Under the pieces are notes generated by a model that ran no database searches, was not told the DNA's origin, and saw only the letters and a program-made list of their open reading frames with translations. Position numbers and translations under genes: made by a program. Below, one piece after another: positions 6,647 to 14,538 of a stretch of 33,232 nt of DNA. The stretch comes from Peterkaempfera griseoplana (GTDB lineage Bacteria > Actinomycetota > Actinomycetes > Streptomycetales > Streptomycetaceae). Position 1 is the first letter of the stretch, and each line of letters begins with the position of its first letter. The stretch covers positions 1 through 33,232 of the forward strand of contig NZ_LIQR01000381.1 in NCBI RefSeq assembly GCF_001418575.1, in the 5' to 3' direction.

Positions 6647-8257
6647 ATGACGGTTCTGGAAGCGGCGACGACCACCGAGGGGGCCGGAGAGGTCCCGTCC
6701 ACCCCGGTCGATGCCCGGGGGCGAGTCGCGGAGTTGCGCGACATCAAGGACCGGGCGCGTAGCGGCCCCAGCGAGCAGGCCACCGAGGCGCAGCATGCGA
6801 AGGGGAAGTTGACGGCTCGGGAGCGGATCGGGCTGTTGCTGGACGAGGGGTCGTTCAGTGAGGTGGAGCCGTTGCGGCGGCACCGGGCGACGGGGTTCGG
6901 GCTGGAGGCGAAGAAGCCCTACACCGATGGTGTGGTGACCGGCTGGGGCACCGTGCACGGGCGGACCGTGTTCGTCTACGCCCATGACTTCCGGATCTTC
7001 GGCGGGGCGCTGGGTGAGGCCCACGCCCAGAAGATCCACAAGATCATGGACATGGCCATCGCCGCCGGAGCACCCCTGGTCTCCCTCAACGACGGCGCCG
7101 GCGCCCGCATCCAGGAAGGCGTCACCGCCCTCGCCGGCTACGGCGGCATCTTCCAGCGCAACACCCGCGCCTCCGGCGTCATCCCCCAGATCTCCGTCAT
7201 GCTCGGCCCCTGCGCCGGCGGCGCCGCCTACTCCCCCGCCCTGACCGACTTCGTCTTCATGGTCCGCGACACCTCCCAGATGTTCATCACCGGACCCGAC
7301 GTCGTCAAAGCCGTCACCGGCGAACAGATCTCCCAGAACGGCCTGGGCGGCGCCGACGTCCACGCCGAGGTCTCCGGCGTCTGCCACTTCGCCTACGACG
7401 ACGAGACCACCTGCCTGGAAGAGGTCCGCTACCTCCTCTCCCTGCTCCCCCAGAACAACCGCGAGACCCCACCCGTCGTCCCCACCGACGACCCCGCCGA
7501 CCGCCGCAGCGACGCCCTCCTGGACCTCGTCCCCGCCGACGGCAACCGCCCCTACGACATGCGCAAGGTCATCGAGGAGATCGTCGACGACGCCACCTTC
7601 ATGGAGGTCCACGAACGCTGGGCCACCAACGTCATCGTCGCCCTCGCCCGCATGGACGGACAGGTCGTCGGCCTCATCGCCAACCAGCCCCAGTCCCTCG
7701 CCGGCGTCCTGGACATCGAAGCCTCCGAGAAGGCCGCACGCTTCGTCCAGATGTGCGACGCCTTCAACATCCCCCTGATCACCCTCCTGGACGTCCCCGG
7801 CTTCCTGCCCGGCGTCGACCAGGAACACGGCGGCATCATCCGCCACGGCGCCAAACTCCTCTACGCCTACTGCAACGCCACCGTCCCCCGGATCCAGCTG
7901 ATCCTGCGCAAGGCCTACGGCGGCGCCTACATCGTCATGGACTCCCGCTCCGTCGGCGCCGACCTCTCCTACGCCTGGCCCACCAACGAGATCGCCGTCA
8001 TGGGCGCCGAAGGCGCCGCCAACGTCATCTTCCGCCGCCAGATCAACGCCGCCGACGACCCCGACGCCATGCGCACCCGCATGGTCAAGGAGTACAAGAG
8101 CGAACTCATGCACCCCTACTACGCGGCGGAACGCGGCCTCGTCGACGACGTCATCGACCCCGCCGAAACCCGCGAGGTCCTCATCCGCTCCCTGGCCATG
8201 CTCCGCACCAAGCACGCGGACCTGCCGTCGCGCAAGCACGGCAACCCGCCCATGTGA
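6647..8257 (+). CDS. accB: Acyl-CoA carboxylase beta subunit (carboxyltransferase), AccB-type
   Basis: A 536-residue biotin-dependent carboxyltransferase that moves CO2 from biotin on an alpha subunit to acetyl- or propionyl-CoA. The N-terminal domain has NDGAGARIQEG and GPCAGGAAYSPALTDF. The C-terminal domain has LDVPGFLPGVDQEHGG and KAYGGAYIVMDSR. Ile429 in GGAYIVM occupies the position that, as I recall, separates S. coelicolor AccB (Ile) from PccB (Asp), so acetyl-CoA as well as propionyl-CoA is likely used. The product would feed malonyl- and methylmalonyl-CoA pools. I chose ATG 6647 for its ribosome site (GGAG about 9 nt before); an upstream in-frame ATG at 6569 lacks one. accE follows after 16 nt. 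Codon usage changes sharply near 7010: G-ending codons dominate before it and C-ending after it. Confidence 0.9.
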   Translation: MTVLEAATTTEGAGEVPSTPVDARGRVAELRDIKDRARSGPSEQATEAQHAKGKLTARERIGLLLDEGSFSEVEPLRRHRATGFGLEAKKPYTDGVVTGWGTVHGRTVFVYAHDFRIFGGALGEAHAQKIHKIMDMAIAAGAPLVSLNDGAGARIQEGVTALAGYGGIFQRNTRASGVIPQISVMLGPCAGGAAYSPALTDFVFMVRDTSQMFITGPDVVKAVTGEQISQNGLGGADVHAEVSGVCHFAYDDETTCLEEVRYLLSLLPQNNRETPPVVPTDDPADRRSDALLDLVPADGNRPYDMRKVIEEIVDDATFMEVHERWATNVIVALARMDGQVVGLIANQPQSLAGVLDIEASEKAARFVQMCDAFNIPLITLLDVPGFLPGVDQEHGGIIRHGAKLLYAYCNATVPRIQLILRKAYGGAYIVMDSRSVGADLSYAWPTNEIAVMGAEGAANVIFRRQINAADDPDAMRTRMVKEYKSELMHPYYAAERGLVDDVIDPAETREVLIRSLAMLRTKHADLPSRKHGNPPM

Positions 8258-8273
8258 CCGAAGGAGTCCATCC

Positions 8274-8477
8274 ATGATCCAGGTCGTCAAGGGCAGCCTG
8301 ACCGACGAGGAGCTGGCGGCGGTCACCGCCGTCCTCCTCGCCCGCGCTGCCATCGGCGCCACCGCCCGGCAGCAGGCGGCCCGCAGCACCGAGCCTCCGG
8401 CCCGCTGGCGGCGGCTGGAGCGGCTCCCGGCCTACTCGGGGTACTCCTCCCCGGTCAGCTGGCAGACAGCAGCCTGA
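8274..8477 (+). CDS. accE: Acyl-CoA carboxylase epsilon subunit
   Basis: A 67-residue protein starting MIQVVKGSLTDEELAAVTAV, the signature of the small actinobacterial epsilon subunit (AccE/PccE) that docks biotin-carrying alpha subunits onto the beta hexamer and raises activity. The helical N-terminal half is conserved and the rest is short and basic, ending near PAYSGYSSPVSWQ. It lies 16 nt after accB with a good ribosome site (GAAGGAG), so the two are one transcription unit. A strong terminator follows at 8491. Confidence 0.88.
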   Translation: MIQVVKGSLTDEELAAVTAVLLARAAIGATARQQAARSTEPPARWRRLERLPAYSGYSSPVSWQTAA

Positions 8478-8490
8478 CGGTACGGCGAAC

Positions 8491-8518
8491 GGCCCGGCCC
8501 CCTCTCGGGGGCCGGGCC
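8491..8518 (+). terminator. Intrinsic-type terminator after accE
   Basis: A perfect 12-bp GC-rich stem (GGCCCGGCCCCC with its complement) around a TCTC loop, 14 nt after the accE stop. There is no U-tract, which is usual in Streptomyces. Confidence 0.75.
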
Positions 8519-8576
8519 GTCGGCGTCAGGTCCGTGCTGTTGGCGTTGCCTGGGCTGCCGGACGGTGCCCCGGGCT

Positions 8577-8613
8577 CCCCGTGGGACGGTGCCAGGGGCA
8601 CCGTCCCACGGGG
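8577..8613 (-). terminator. Strong hairpin terminator after ccsA
   Basis: A perfect 17-bp stem with a 3-nt loop, seven bases past the end of ccsA (minus strand). With the hairpin at 8491-8518 it insulates two convergent operons. The stem is symmetric, so it could stop transcription in either direction. Confidence 0.78.
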
Positions 8614-8619
8614 CGGCTG

Positions 8620-9759
8620 TCAGCCGACGCCGGCGTAGGAGTGCTTGCCGGTGACGAAGATGTTGACGCCGTAGTAGTTGAAGACGAAGCAGGCGAAGGC
8701 CAGCAGCGCCAGGTAGGCGGCCTTGCGGCCCTTCCACCCGGCGGTGGCGCGGGCGTGCAGATAGGCGGCGTAGGCGACCCAGGTGATGAAGGACCAGGTC
8801 TCCTTGGGGTCCCACTCCCAGTACCGGCCCCAGGCCTTCTCGGCCCAGATGGCGCCCGCGATGATGGTGAAGGTCCAGAGCGGGAAGATCACCGCGTTGA
8901 TCCGGTACGCCAGCTTGTCCAGGGAGCCGGCGGAGGGCAGCCGCTGCCAGATGGAGGCGTCGGTACCCAGCGGGCCGGTGGTCCGCCCAGCGGCGATCCG
9001 CCGGTCGTAGCCGTCCTTGAGCAGATACAGCGCGGTCGCCACGAAGGCCGCGTGGAAGGCGCCGCCACAGATGATCGCCGCGGTGACGTGGATGGCCAGG
9101 AACGGCGAGTGCAGCGCCGGCACCAGCTGCTCGGAGTCGGTGTACAGCACGGTGACCGCAAGACCGAGGGTCAGCAGCGCCGAGACCACCACCGGCAGGC
9201 CCAGCCAGCGCACCTTCTTGCCGGTGGCCAGCAGCACCAGGTAGGCGGCGACCGCGGTGAACGCCAGGGCGCAGGAGAACTCGTACATGTTGCCCCACGG
9301 CCAGCGGGTCACCGACAGACCGCGGGTCAGCACACCGCCGAAGTGCAGCACCAGGCCCAGCACCGTGAGCGAGATCGCCATCCGGCCCAGCAGGTCGGCC
9401 TGCTCGTCGCTGCCCGCCGCGCCGGGGCCGTCGGTCTCGTCGTCGCCCCGGCCGCCGGTGACCACGGTGGCGCCCTCGCCGGCCAGGGCGGTACGGGTGA
9501 GGGTGGCCGTGCCGCCGCCGGCCGAGGCCACCGTGACGGTGACCTTCCTGGCGGCGGGCTGCGCGGTGGCCGCGACCGTCTCGGCCAGGGTGCCGCCCTG
9601 CTCGGCGGAGCGGCGGGCGATCGCGCCGCGGCTGCCGAAGGCCCACTCGAAGCAGTGGGCGAGCATGGCCAGCGTGTACACCGCCATCGCCGAGTAGATC
9701 AGGTAGTTGGAGATGTTGGCCAAATGTTCGTTGACCGCCGTGGCAAGGACCACCGTCAA
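8620..9759 (-). CDS. ccsA: Cytochrome c biogenesis protein CcsA/ResC (heme handling)
   Basis: A 379-residue polytopic membrane protein of the heme-handling family. The WWD domain WGRYWEWDPKETWSF, on the outer face, presents heme for ligation. Conserved WGNMYEFS and a hydrophobic C-terminus (NYYGVNIFVTGKHSY) also fit CcsA. Residues of about 45-110 form a hydrophilic insertion after the first membrane helix, typical of actinobacterial members. With ResB it makes the System II cytochrome c synthase. Its ATG overlaps the resB stop by four bases (ATGA, 9756-9759). It is the last gene of resA-ccdA-resB-ccsA and is followed by a strong hairpin. Confidence 0.9.
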   Translation of the reverse strand: MTVVLATAVNEHLANISNYLIYSAMAVYTLAMLAHCFEWAFGSRGAIARRSAEQGGTLAETVAATAQPAARKVTVTVASAGGGTATLTRTALAGEGATVVTGGRGDDETDGPGAAGSDEQADLLGRMAISLTVLGLVLHFGGVLTRGLSVTRWPWGNMYEFSCALAFTAVAAYLVLLATGKKVRWLGLPVVVSALLTLGLAVTVLYTDSEQLVPALHSPFLAIHVTAAIICGGAFHAAFVATALYLLKDGYDRRIAAGRTTGPLGTDASIWQRLPSAGSLDKLAYRINAVIFPLWTFTIIAGAIWAEKAWGRYWEWDPKETWSFITWVAYAAYLHARATAGWKGRKAAYLALLAFACFVFNYYGVNIFVTGKHSYAGVG

Positions 9760-11462
9760 CCCCTCTTCTCGGTCGGCTCGTTCACGGGCGTCTCGGACTC
9801 CTCGGGCAGCGCCGGCGCGTCGTCCTGCAGGGCGACTGCGAGCTCTGCGAGCTCCTCGGCGATCCTGGCGGACTCACTGCGGGCCAGGCCCGCCATCTCC
9901 ACCACGGTGGTGCCGTCCTCCGCTTCGGTGGCCCGCACCCAGACCCGGCGCCGCTGGATCAGCAGCGAGCCGATCAGGCCGAGCACCGCCAGGGCGGCGC
10001 TGCCGAGCGCCACGCTGTTTCCGGGACGGTGGGCGATGTTGAAGCTGGCCCACTGCTGGTAGCCGTCGAAGCTGACGGTGCCGTAGCCGTCCGGGAGGGT
10101 CCAGCCCTGCCCGGGCTTCAGGGCCACCGCGGCCTTGTTGCCGTCCTGGGACAGCTGCTTCATATGGGCGATGTCCAGCTGGTAGACGTTCTGCGGCAGT
10201 CCGGCGTCGGTGCCCAGGTCGCCCTCGTACGCGGTGATGATCAGCTTGGGGTCGGCCGCGGCGGGGAAGAGCGAGTTCCAGCCGGTGGTCATGGAGGCGG
10301 TGACCGGTGCGGTCGGGGAGAAGATGCCGGAGAAGCCCAGCTGCACCTTCTTGCCGTCCTTGGTGCCGTAGTCGCCGACCTTGATGGCGCCGGTGGAGGT
10401 CAGGTTGTTGTCCTGGGGCAGGAAGGGGGTGGGGCCCTGGAAGACCACCTCGCCCTTGGCGTTGCGCACCGTGACGACGGGCGAGTAGCCGTGGCCGATC
10501 AGATAGACCTTGCTGCCCGCCACCTCGAGCGGCTCATTGACCTTGATGGTGCCCTTGCGCAGCCTGCTGTTGTCGGTACCGGTCCAGTAGCGGATGTGCG
10601 CGGTGAAGTCCCGCGGGGTGCCCAGCTGGTCGCCCTTGGTCTGGTACGTCGCCGAGAAACCGTCCAGCTTGAAGCCGAAGGCGTCCAGGTCGTCCGCGCC
10701 GTAGAACGCGGCGCCCTCGAAGTCGTCGTACTGCGTCATGGTGTTGGAGAAGCCCTGCCCCTCCAGCACCAGCTTGCCGCCCTGGCCGCCCGCGACGCTG
10801 CCCCAGGCCATCGCGATCAGCAGGCCGAAGAGCGAGATGTGGAAGAGCAGGTTGCCGACCTCGCGCAGATAGCCCTTCTCCGCGGCCACCGCGTCGCCCA
10901 GGGTGTGCGCACGGAAACGGCGGCCGCCCAGCAGCCGCTCCGCCGCGGCGGTGACGTCCGGCGCTGCGGCGCCGGTGCGCCAGGTCGCGTACACCGGCAT
11001 CCTGGTGAGGTTGCGGGGGGCCGCCGGAGGCATGCTGCGCAGCACGCCGACGAACTGCCAGCTGCGCGGGACGATGCAGCCCGCCAGCGAGACGAAGAGC
11101 AGGATGTAGATCGCGGAGAACCACACCGAGCTGTAGACGTCGAACAGCTGGAGCTTCTCGTAGAGCGGCGCGAGGACGCTGTGGGCGGCCTTCCACTGCT
11201 GGACCCGCAGCGCGTTGGAGCTGGTCTGCGGGATCAGCGAGCCGGGTACGGCCGCCAGCGACAGCAGGAAGAGCAGGATCAGCGCCACCCGCATGGAGGT
11301 GAGCTGCCGCCAGGTCCAGCGCAGCCAGCCGACGGCGCCCAGCGACGGGACGGTGTCCTCGGGGCGTTCCTCGACCGGCGCGGTGGAGAGCCGCTCGGCG
11401 GCCGCCTCGTCGTCGAGCGGCTGCTGGGCCTTGGCGCCGGTGCCGGTGTCCGTGTTGCTCAA
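9756..11462 (-). CDS. resB: Cytochrome c biogenesis protein ResB/Ccs1
   Basis: A 568-residue ResB-family protein with membrane segments in the N-terminal half (RVALILLFLLSLAAVPGSLI; an SAIYILLFVSLAGCIV segment; NLLFHISLFGLLIAMAWGS), a large external domain, and a final helix near residues 490-515. With CcsA it carries heme outward and attaches it to apocytochrome c. I take TTG 11462, two bases after the ccdA stop, because the conserved actinobacterial N-terminus begins there (SNTDTGTG). No clear ribosome site is visible, so translation probably depends on coupling to ccdA. The longer open frame upstream is a shadow of ccdA. Confidence 0.87.
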   Translation of the reverse strand: MSNTDTGTGAKAQQPLDDEAAAERLSTAPVEERPEDTVPSLGAVGWLRWTWRQLTSMRVALILLFLLSLAAVPGSLIPQTSSNALRVQQWKAAHSVLAPLYEKLQLFDVYSSVWFSAIYILLFVSLAGCIVPRSWQFVGVLRSMPPAAPRNLTRMPVYATWRTGAAAPDVTAAAERLLGGRRFRAHTLGDAVAAEKGYLREVGNLLFHISLFGLLIAMAWGSVAGGQGGKLVLEGQGFSNTMTQYDDFEGAAFYGADDLDAFGFKLDGFSATYQTKGDQLGTPRDFTAHIRYWTGTDNSRLRKGTIKVNEPLEVAGSKVYLIGHGYSPVVTVRNAKGEVVFQGPTPFLPQDNNLTSTGAIKVGDYGTKDGKKVQLGFSGIFSPTAPVTASMTTGWNSLFPAAADPKLIITAYEGDLGTDAGLPQNVYQLDIAHMKQLSQDGNKAAVALKPGQGWTLPDGYGTVSFDGYQQWASFNIAHRPGNSVALGSAALAVLGLIGSLLIQRRRVWVRATEAEDGTTVVEMAGLARSESARIAEELAELAVALQDDAPALPEESETPVNEPTEKRG

Positions 11463-11464
11463 GG

Positions 11465-12244
11465 TCAGATTCCGATCGAGAAGCCCTGGGTGGTGGACTG
11501 GAGTTGGGAGATCAGCGAGTCCCAGGCGCCGGTGACGAGCAGCAGCCCCACCACGACGAGCATCCCGCCGCCGACGCGCAGCACCCACTGGTAGTGGCTC
11601 TTCACCCAGCCGAACGCACCCAGCGCACGGCGGAAGGCGAGCGCCGCCACGATGAACGGTACGCCCAGACCGAGGCAGTAGACGGCCATCAGGAAGGCCC
11701 CGCGGCCGGCGCTCGCCTGGTTGAAGGAGAGCATCTGCAGCGAGGTGAGGGTCGGGCCCAGGCACGGGGTCCATCCCACACCGAACACCACCCCCAGCAG
11801 CGGAGCACCGATCAGTCCGACGGCGGGCCGGCGGTGGGAGCGTACCTCGCGCAGGGTGAAGCCCGGCAGCAGACCCATGAAGGCCAGCCCCATCAGCACC
11901 GTGAGCGCGCCCATCACCAGCGAGATGGTGCGGTGGTGGTCCTGGAGGGTGGTGCCGAAGTAGCCGAAGAGGGCGCCGCCGGAGACGAAGACCGCGGTGA
12001 AGCCGAGCACGAAGAGCAGCGAGCCCAGTAGCATCCGGCCGCGCCGCCGCCCGCCGGCGTCCGCCAGGTCGGCCGCGGAGAAGCCGGTGACGTACGACAG
12101 GTAGCCCGGGACCAGCGGCAGCACGCACGGGGAGAAGAACGACACCAGTCCGGCCAGCAGGGCGACCGGGACCGCGAGCAGCAGGGCGCCCTGCAGCACG
12201 GTCGCGTTGGTGTCGCCCACGGCGGCCAGGAGCGTGCCGGTCAC
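11465..12244 (-). CDS. ccdA: Cytochrome c biogenesis thiol transporter CcdA
   Basis: A 259-residue polytopic membrane protein of the CcdA/DsbD family with about six helices. The two redox cysteines sit in FFSPCVLPLVPGY (Cys40) and GWTPCLGPT. CcdA passes electrons from cytoplasmic thioredoxin to ResA, which keeps the heme-binding CxxCH cysteines of apocytochromes reduced. The GTG start overlaps the resA stop (GTGA, 12241-12244), so the genes are coupled. The longer open frame upstream lies within resA and is not conserved. Confidence 0.9.
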   Translation of the reverse strand: MTGTLLAAVGDTNATVLQGALLLAVPVALLAGLVSFFSPCVLPLVPGYLSYVTGFSAADLADAGGRRRGRMLLGSLLFVLGFTAVFVSGGALFGYFGTTLQDHHRTISLVMGALTVLMGLAFMGLLPGFTLREVRSHRRPAVGLIGAPLLGVVFGVGWTPCLGPTLTSLQMLSFNQASAGRGAFLMAVYCLGLGVPFIVAALAFRRALGAFGWVKSHYQWVLRVGGGMLVVVGLLLVTGAWDSLISQLQSTTQGFSIGI

Positions 12245-12858
12245 GGCGTCTCCGCGAGCACCGGCTTGAGCATGGCCTCCAGATCCTCGGCGGCCAGCGG
12301 CTTGAGCGCCCGGGCCGCGACCCGGCCCTGGCGGTCGATCACCAGGGTGGAGGGGATGGCCTGGGGGTTGAGGGTGCCCTTGGGGAAGCGCAGGATCTGG
12401 GCGCCGTCCGGGTCGTAGAGGCTGGGGTAGGTGATGCCGAAGGACTTCTCGAAGACCTCGGCGTTGCGTGCGCTGGTGTCCCGGGTGTTGATCCCGAGGA
12501 ACTGCACGCCCTTGCCCTGGTACTTCTTCCACACCTGCTCGAAGCCCTTGGCCTCCAGCCGGCAGGGCGGGCACCAGGATCCCCAGACGTTGACCACCAC
12601 GACCTTGCCCCGGTAGTTGGAGAGCTTGGCCTGGGTGCCGTCGACGGTCCCGCCGGTGATGTCCGGCGCGGCGTGCCGGGAGGCGGGCGCGGCGGTGTCC
12701 ACCCCGCCGCTGCCGCTGACGAAGCCGGCCCCGGCGGCGTCACCCGAGGACCCCGAGGAGGAGCAGCCCGCGGCGGCGATCACGGCCACGCCCGCGAGGG
12801 CGGCCAGGCGCACACGGGCGCGGGTACGGCGGGAGGCGGGGCGGCGGCCAGGACTCAT
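12241..12858 (-). CDS. resA: Lipoprotein thiol-disulfide reductase ResA
   Basis: A 205-residue membrane-anchored thioredoxin-like protein. Basic residues and a hydrophobic helix lead to a lipobox (IAAAGC, Cys32), so the mature protein is a lipoprotein on the outer face. The redox motif WGSWCPPCR (Cys96, Cys99) lies in a TlpA/ResA-type domain, with the cis-proline stretch IPSTLVIDRQGRV further on. It reduces apocytochrome c cysteines before heme ligation, fed by CcdA. I chose ATG 12858 because the basic N-region of the signal peptide begins there. No ribosome site is visible, so the transcript may be leaderless. An upstream frame extension to 12936 is unlikely. Confidence 0.87.
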   Translation of the reverse strand: MSPGRRPASRRTRARVRLAALAGVAVIAAAGCSSSGSSGDAAGAGFVSGSGGVDTAAPASRHAAPDITGGTVDGTQAKLSNYRGKVVVVNVWGSWCPPCRLEAKGFEQVWKKYQGKGVQFLGINTRDTSARNAEVFEKSFGITYPSLYDPDGAQILRFPKGTLNPQAIPSTLVIDRQGRVAARALKPLAAEDLEAMLKPVLAETP

Positions 12859-12956
12859 GTGAAAAGTTTCGCATGGCTTTCCCACGGCCCTCATCGGGGT
12901 CGGGTGTCGCACCTCACACCCGCCCGGACCCGGCACCCGGCGACGCCCCGCACCCG

Positions 12957-13004
12957 GCCGCGCCTCACGCCCGCGTGGGGGGCGGGCAGGGCGTGAGGCG
13001 CGGC
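12957..13004 (-). terminator. Terminator after the PfpI-family gene
   Basis: A perfect 16-bp inverted repeat (stem starts GCCGCGCCTCACGCCC) with a 16-nt loop, 8 nt beyond the stop at 13013. It separates that gene from resA downstream. Confidence 0.7.
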
Positions 13005-13012
13005 GTCCGGGT

Positions 13013-13585
13013 TCAGGCGGCGATCATCGGCCCCCGGGCGAACTCGGCGACCAGGGCCCGCTCGAACGCCGGGAGGTCGTCCGGCTTACGGCTGGTGACC
13101 AGGGTGTTGGGTCCGTGGTTGCAGACCTTGACCTCCTCGTCCACCCAGTCGCCGCCGGCGTTGGCGATGTCGGTCGACAGACTGGGCCACGAGGTGAGGG
13201 TCCGGCCCCGCACCACTCCGGCCTCGACCAGCGTCCAGGGCGCATGGCAGATCGCCGCGACCGGCTTGCCCGCGTCGAAGAACGCCTTGACGAAGGCGAC
13301 CGCGTCCCGGTCCAGGCGCAGGAAGTCCGGGTTGGCCACTCCGCCGGGCAGCACCAGGGCGTCGTAGTGCCGCGCGGAGACCTCCCCCGCCACATCGTGC
13401 ACCTCGAAGGTGTCCGCCTTGTCGAGGTGGTTGAAGGCCTGGATCCGGCCCGGCCGGGTGGAGACCAGCCGAGGCCTGCCGCCCGCCTGTTCCACCGCCT
13501 TCCAGGGGCTGGTGAGTTCCACCTGCTCGACCCCCTCGGTGGCGGCGAGGAAAGCAACGGTCCTGCCCTGCAGGGTGGTGTCCAC
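13013..13585 (-). CDS. DJ-1/PfpI-family protein
   Basis: A 190-residue protein of the DJ-1/PfpI (class I glutamine amidotransferase-like) superfamily. The nucleophile elbow is AAICHAPWTLVEAG (Cys113, His114), preceded by the typical ALVLPGGVANPD. PfpI-type members are reported as proteases, glyoxalases or protein deglycases and are often stress-induced; which activity applies cannot be read from sequence. GTG 13585 follows GGAGGGCGG with good spacing and starts where similarity starts. The in-frame extension to 13786 has no recognisable sequence. The gene is single, with its own terminator and a 222-nt upstream gap to the phosphatase gene. Confidence 0.85.
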   Translation of the reverse strand: MDTTLQGRTVAFLAATEGVEQVELTSPWKAVEQAGGRPRLVSTRPGRIQAFNHLDKADTFEVHDVAGEVSARHYDALVLPGGVANPDFLRLDRDAVAFVKAFFDAGKPVAAICHAPWTLVEAGVVRGRTLTSWPSLSTDIANAGGDWVDEEVKVCNHGPNTLVTSRKPDDLPAFERALVAEFARGPMIAA

Positions 13586-13807
13586 GACGAACCGCCCTCC
13601 TTTGCATATACGGCGTTCTGTCCCTGTTCGCGCCCCTGCCCGGGGCCCGCGGCAGGAAACCAGCCGAGGGGGCGCCCGTGGTGCCGGACCGCGGCGGAAC
13701 GCCGCCGGGGGCGCGGAGACCGGTGCGGCCGCCCCTCCGCAGAGGTGGGGCTGTAGCCCGTACCGATTCCCGCGCCCCCGGCGCACGCCGTACTGACGAG
13801 CGGGAGG

Positions 13808-14488
13808 CTAGGCGCCGAAGGACTTCCCGACCGGCTGGTTCTTGCCGCCCTTGCCGGTCAGGTGGGCCGGCAGCAGATCGCGTGCGGGCTCGCTGTAGCC
13901 GATGGAGACGATCCGGTCGCCCTCGTAGGTGAAGCTGGTCAGCGACGCCAGGGAGCACTGCCGCTTGCGCGGGTCGTGCCACAGCCGCCGGTGCTCCGCG
14001 AAGCAGCGGGTCACCCAGATCGGCAGCTGGTGGCTGACGCACACCGCCTCATGGCCGCGCGCCGCGTCCCTGGCGGCACCCAGCGCCCCCATCATCCGCA
14101 CCACCTGCTCTATGTACGGCTCGCCCCAGGACGGGCGGAAGGGGTTGGTGAGGTGCTTCCAGTGCGAGGGGTTCTTCAGCGAGCCGTCGCCGACACCGAA
14201 GGTCTTGCCCTGGAAGATGTTCTCCGCCTCGATCAGCCGCTCGTCCACCGTGGTGGTCAGGCCGTGCGCGGCGGCGATCGGCGCCGCGGTCTCCTGCGCA
14301 CGCTCCAGCGGCGAGGCCACGACATGGGTGATGTCGCGCCCCGCCAGGTGGTCCGCCACCCGCTCGGCCATCTCCTTGCCGAGCTCCGACAGGTGGTAGT
14401 CGGGCAGCCTGCCGTAGAGCACGCCCTCCGGGTTGTGCACCTCGCCATGGCGCATGAGGTGGACCACTGTGACGTCTGTGCTGCTCAC
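13808..14488 (-). CDS. Histidine phosphatase (phosphoglycerate mutase-like)
   Basis: A 226-residue histidine phosphatase. The phosphohistidine motif LMRHGEV (His14) lies at the N-terminus, the second catalytic histidine in VCVSHQLPI (His153), and SPLERAQETA is the usual substrate-side block. Family members remove phosphate from small metabolites; the substrate is unknown. It lies 50 nt after hemL on the same strand and is likely co-transcribed with it, an arrangement I recall from Streptomyces. The sequence gives no reason to make it a heme enzyme. Confidence 0.85.
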   Translation of the reverse strand: MSSTDVTVVHLMRHGEVHNPEGVLYGRLPDYHLSELGKEMAERVADHLAGRDITHVVASPLERAQETAAPIAAAHGLTTTVDERLIEAENIFQGKTFGVGDGSLKNPSHWKHLTNPFRPSWGEPYIEQVVRMMGALGAARDAARGHEAVCVSHQLPIWVTRCFAEHRRLWHDPRKRQCSLASLTSFTYEGDRIVSIGYSEPARDLLPAHLTGKGGKNQPVGKSFGA

Positions 14489-14538
14489 CTGAGCTGCTCC
14501 TTAGGGGTACGGGAGGGGTGTGGGAGGCCGGTCCGAGA

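Noticed and set aside
6218-8389. 723-codon minus-strand frame across accB
   Set aside because: Antisense shadow of accB caused by third-base GC bias; Val/Gly/Asp-rich and without domains.
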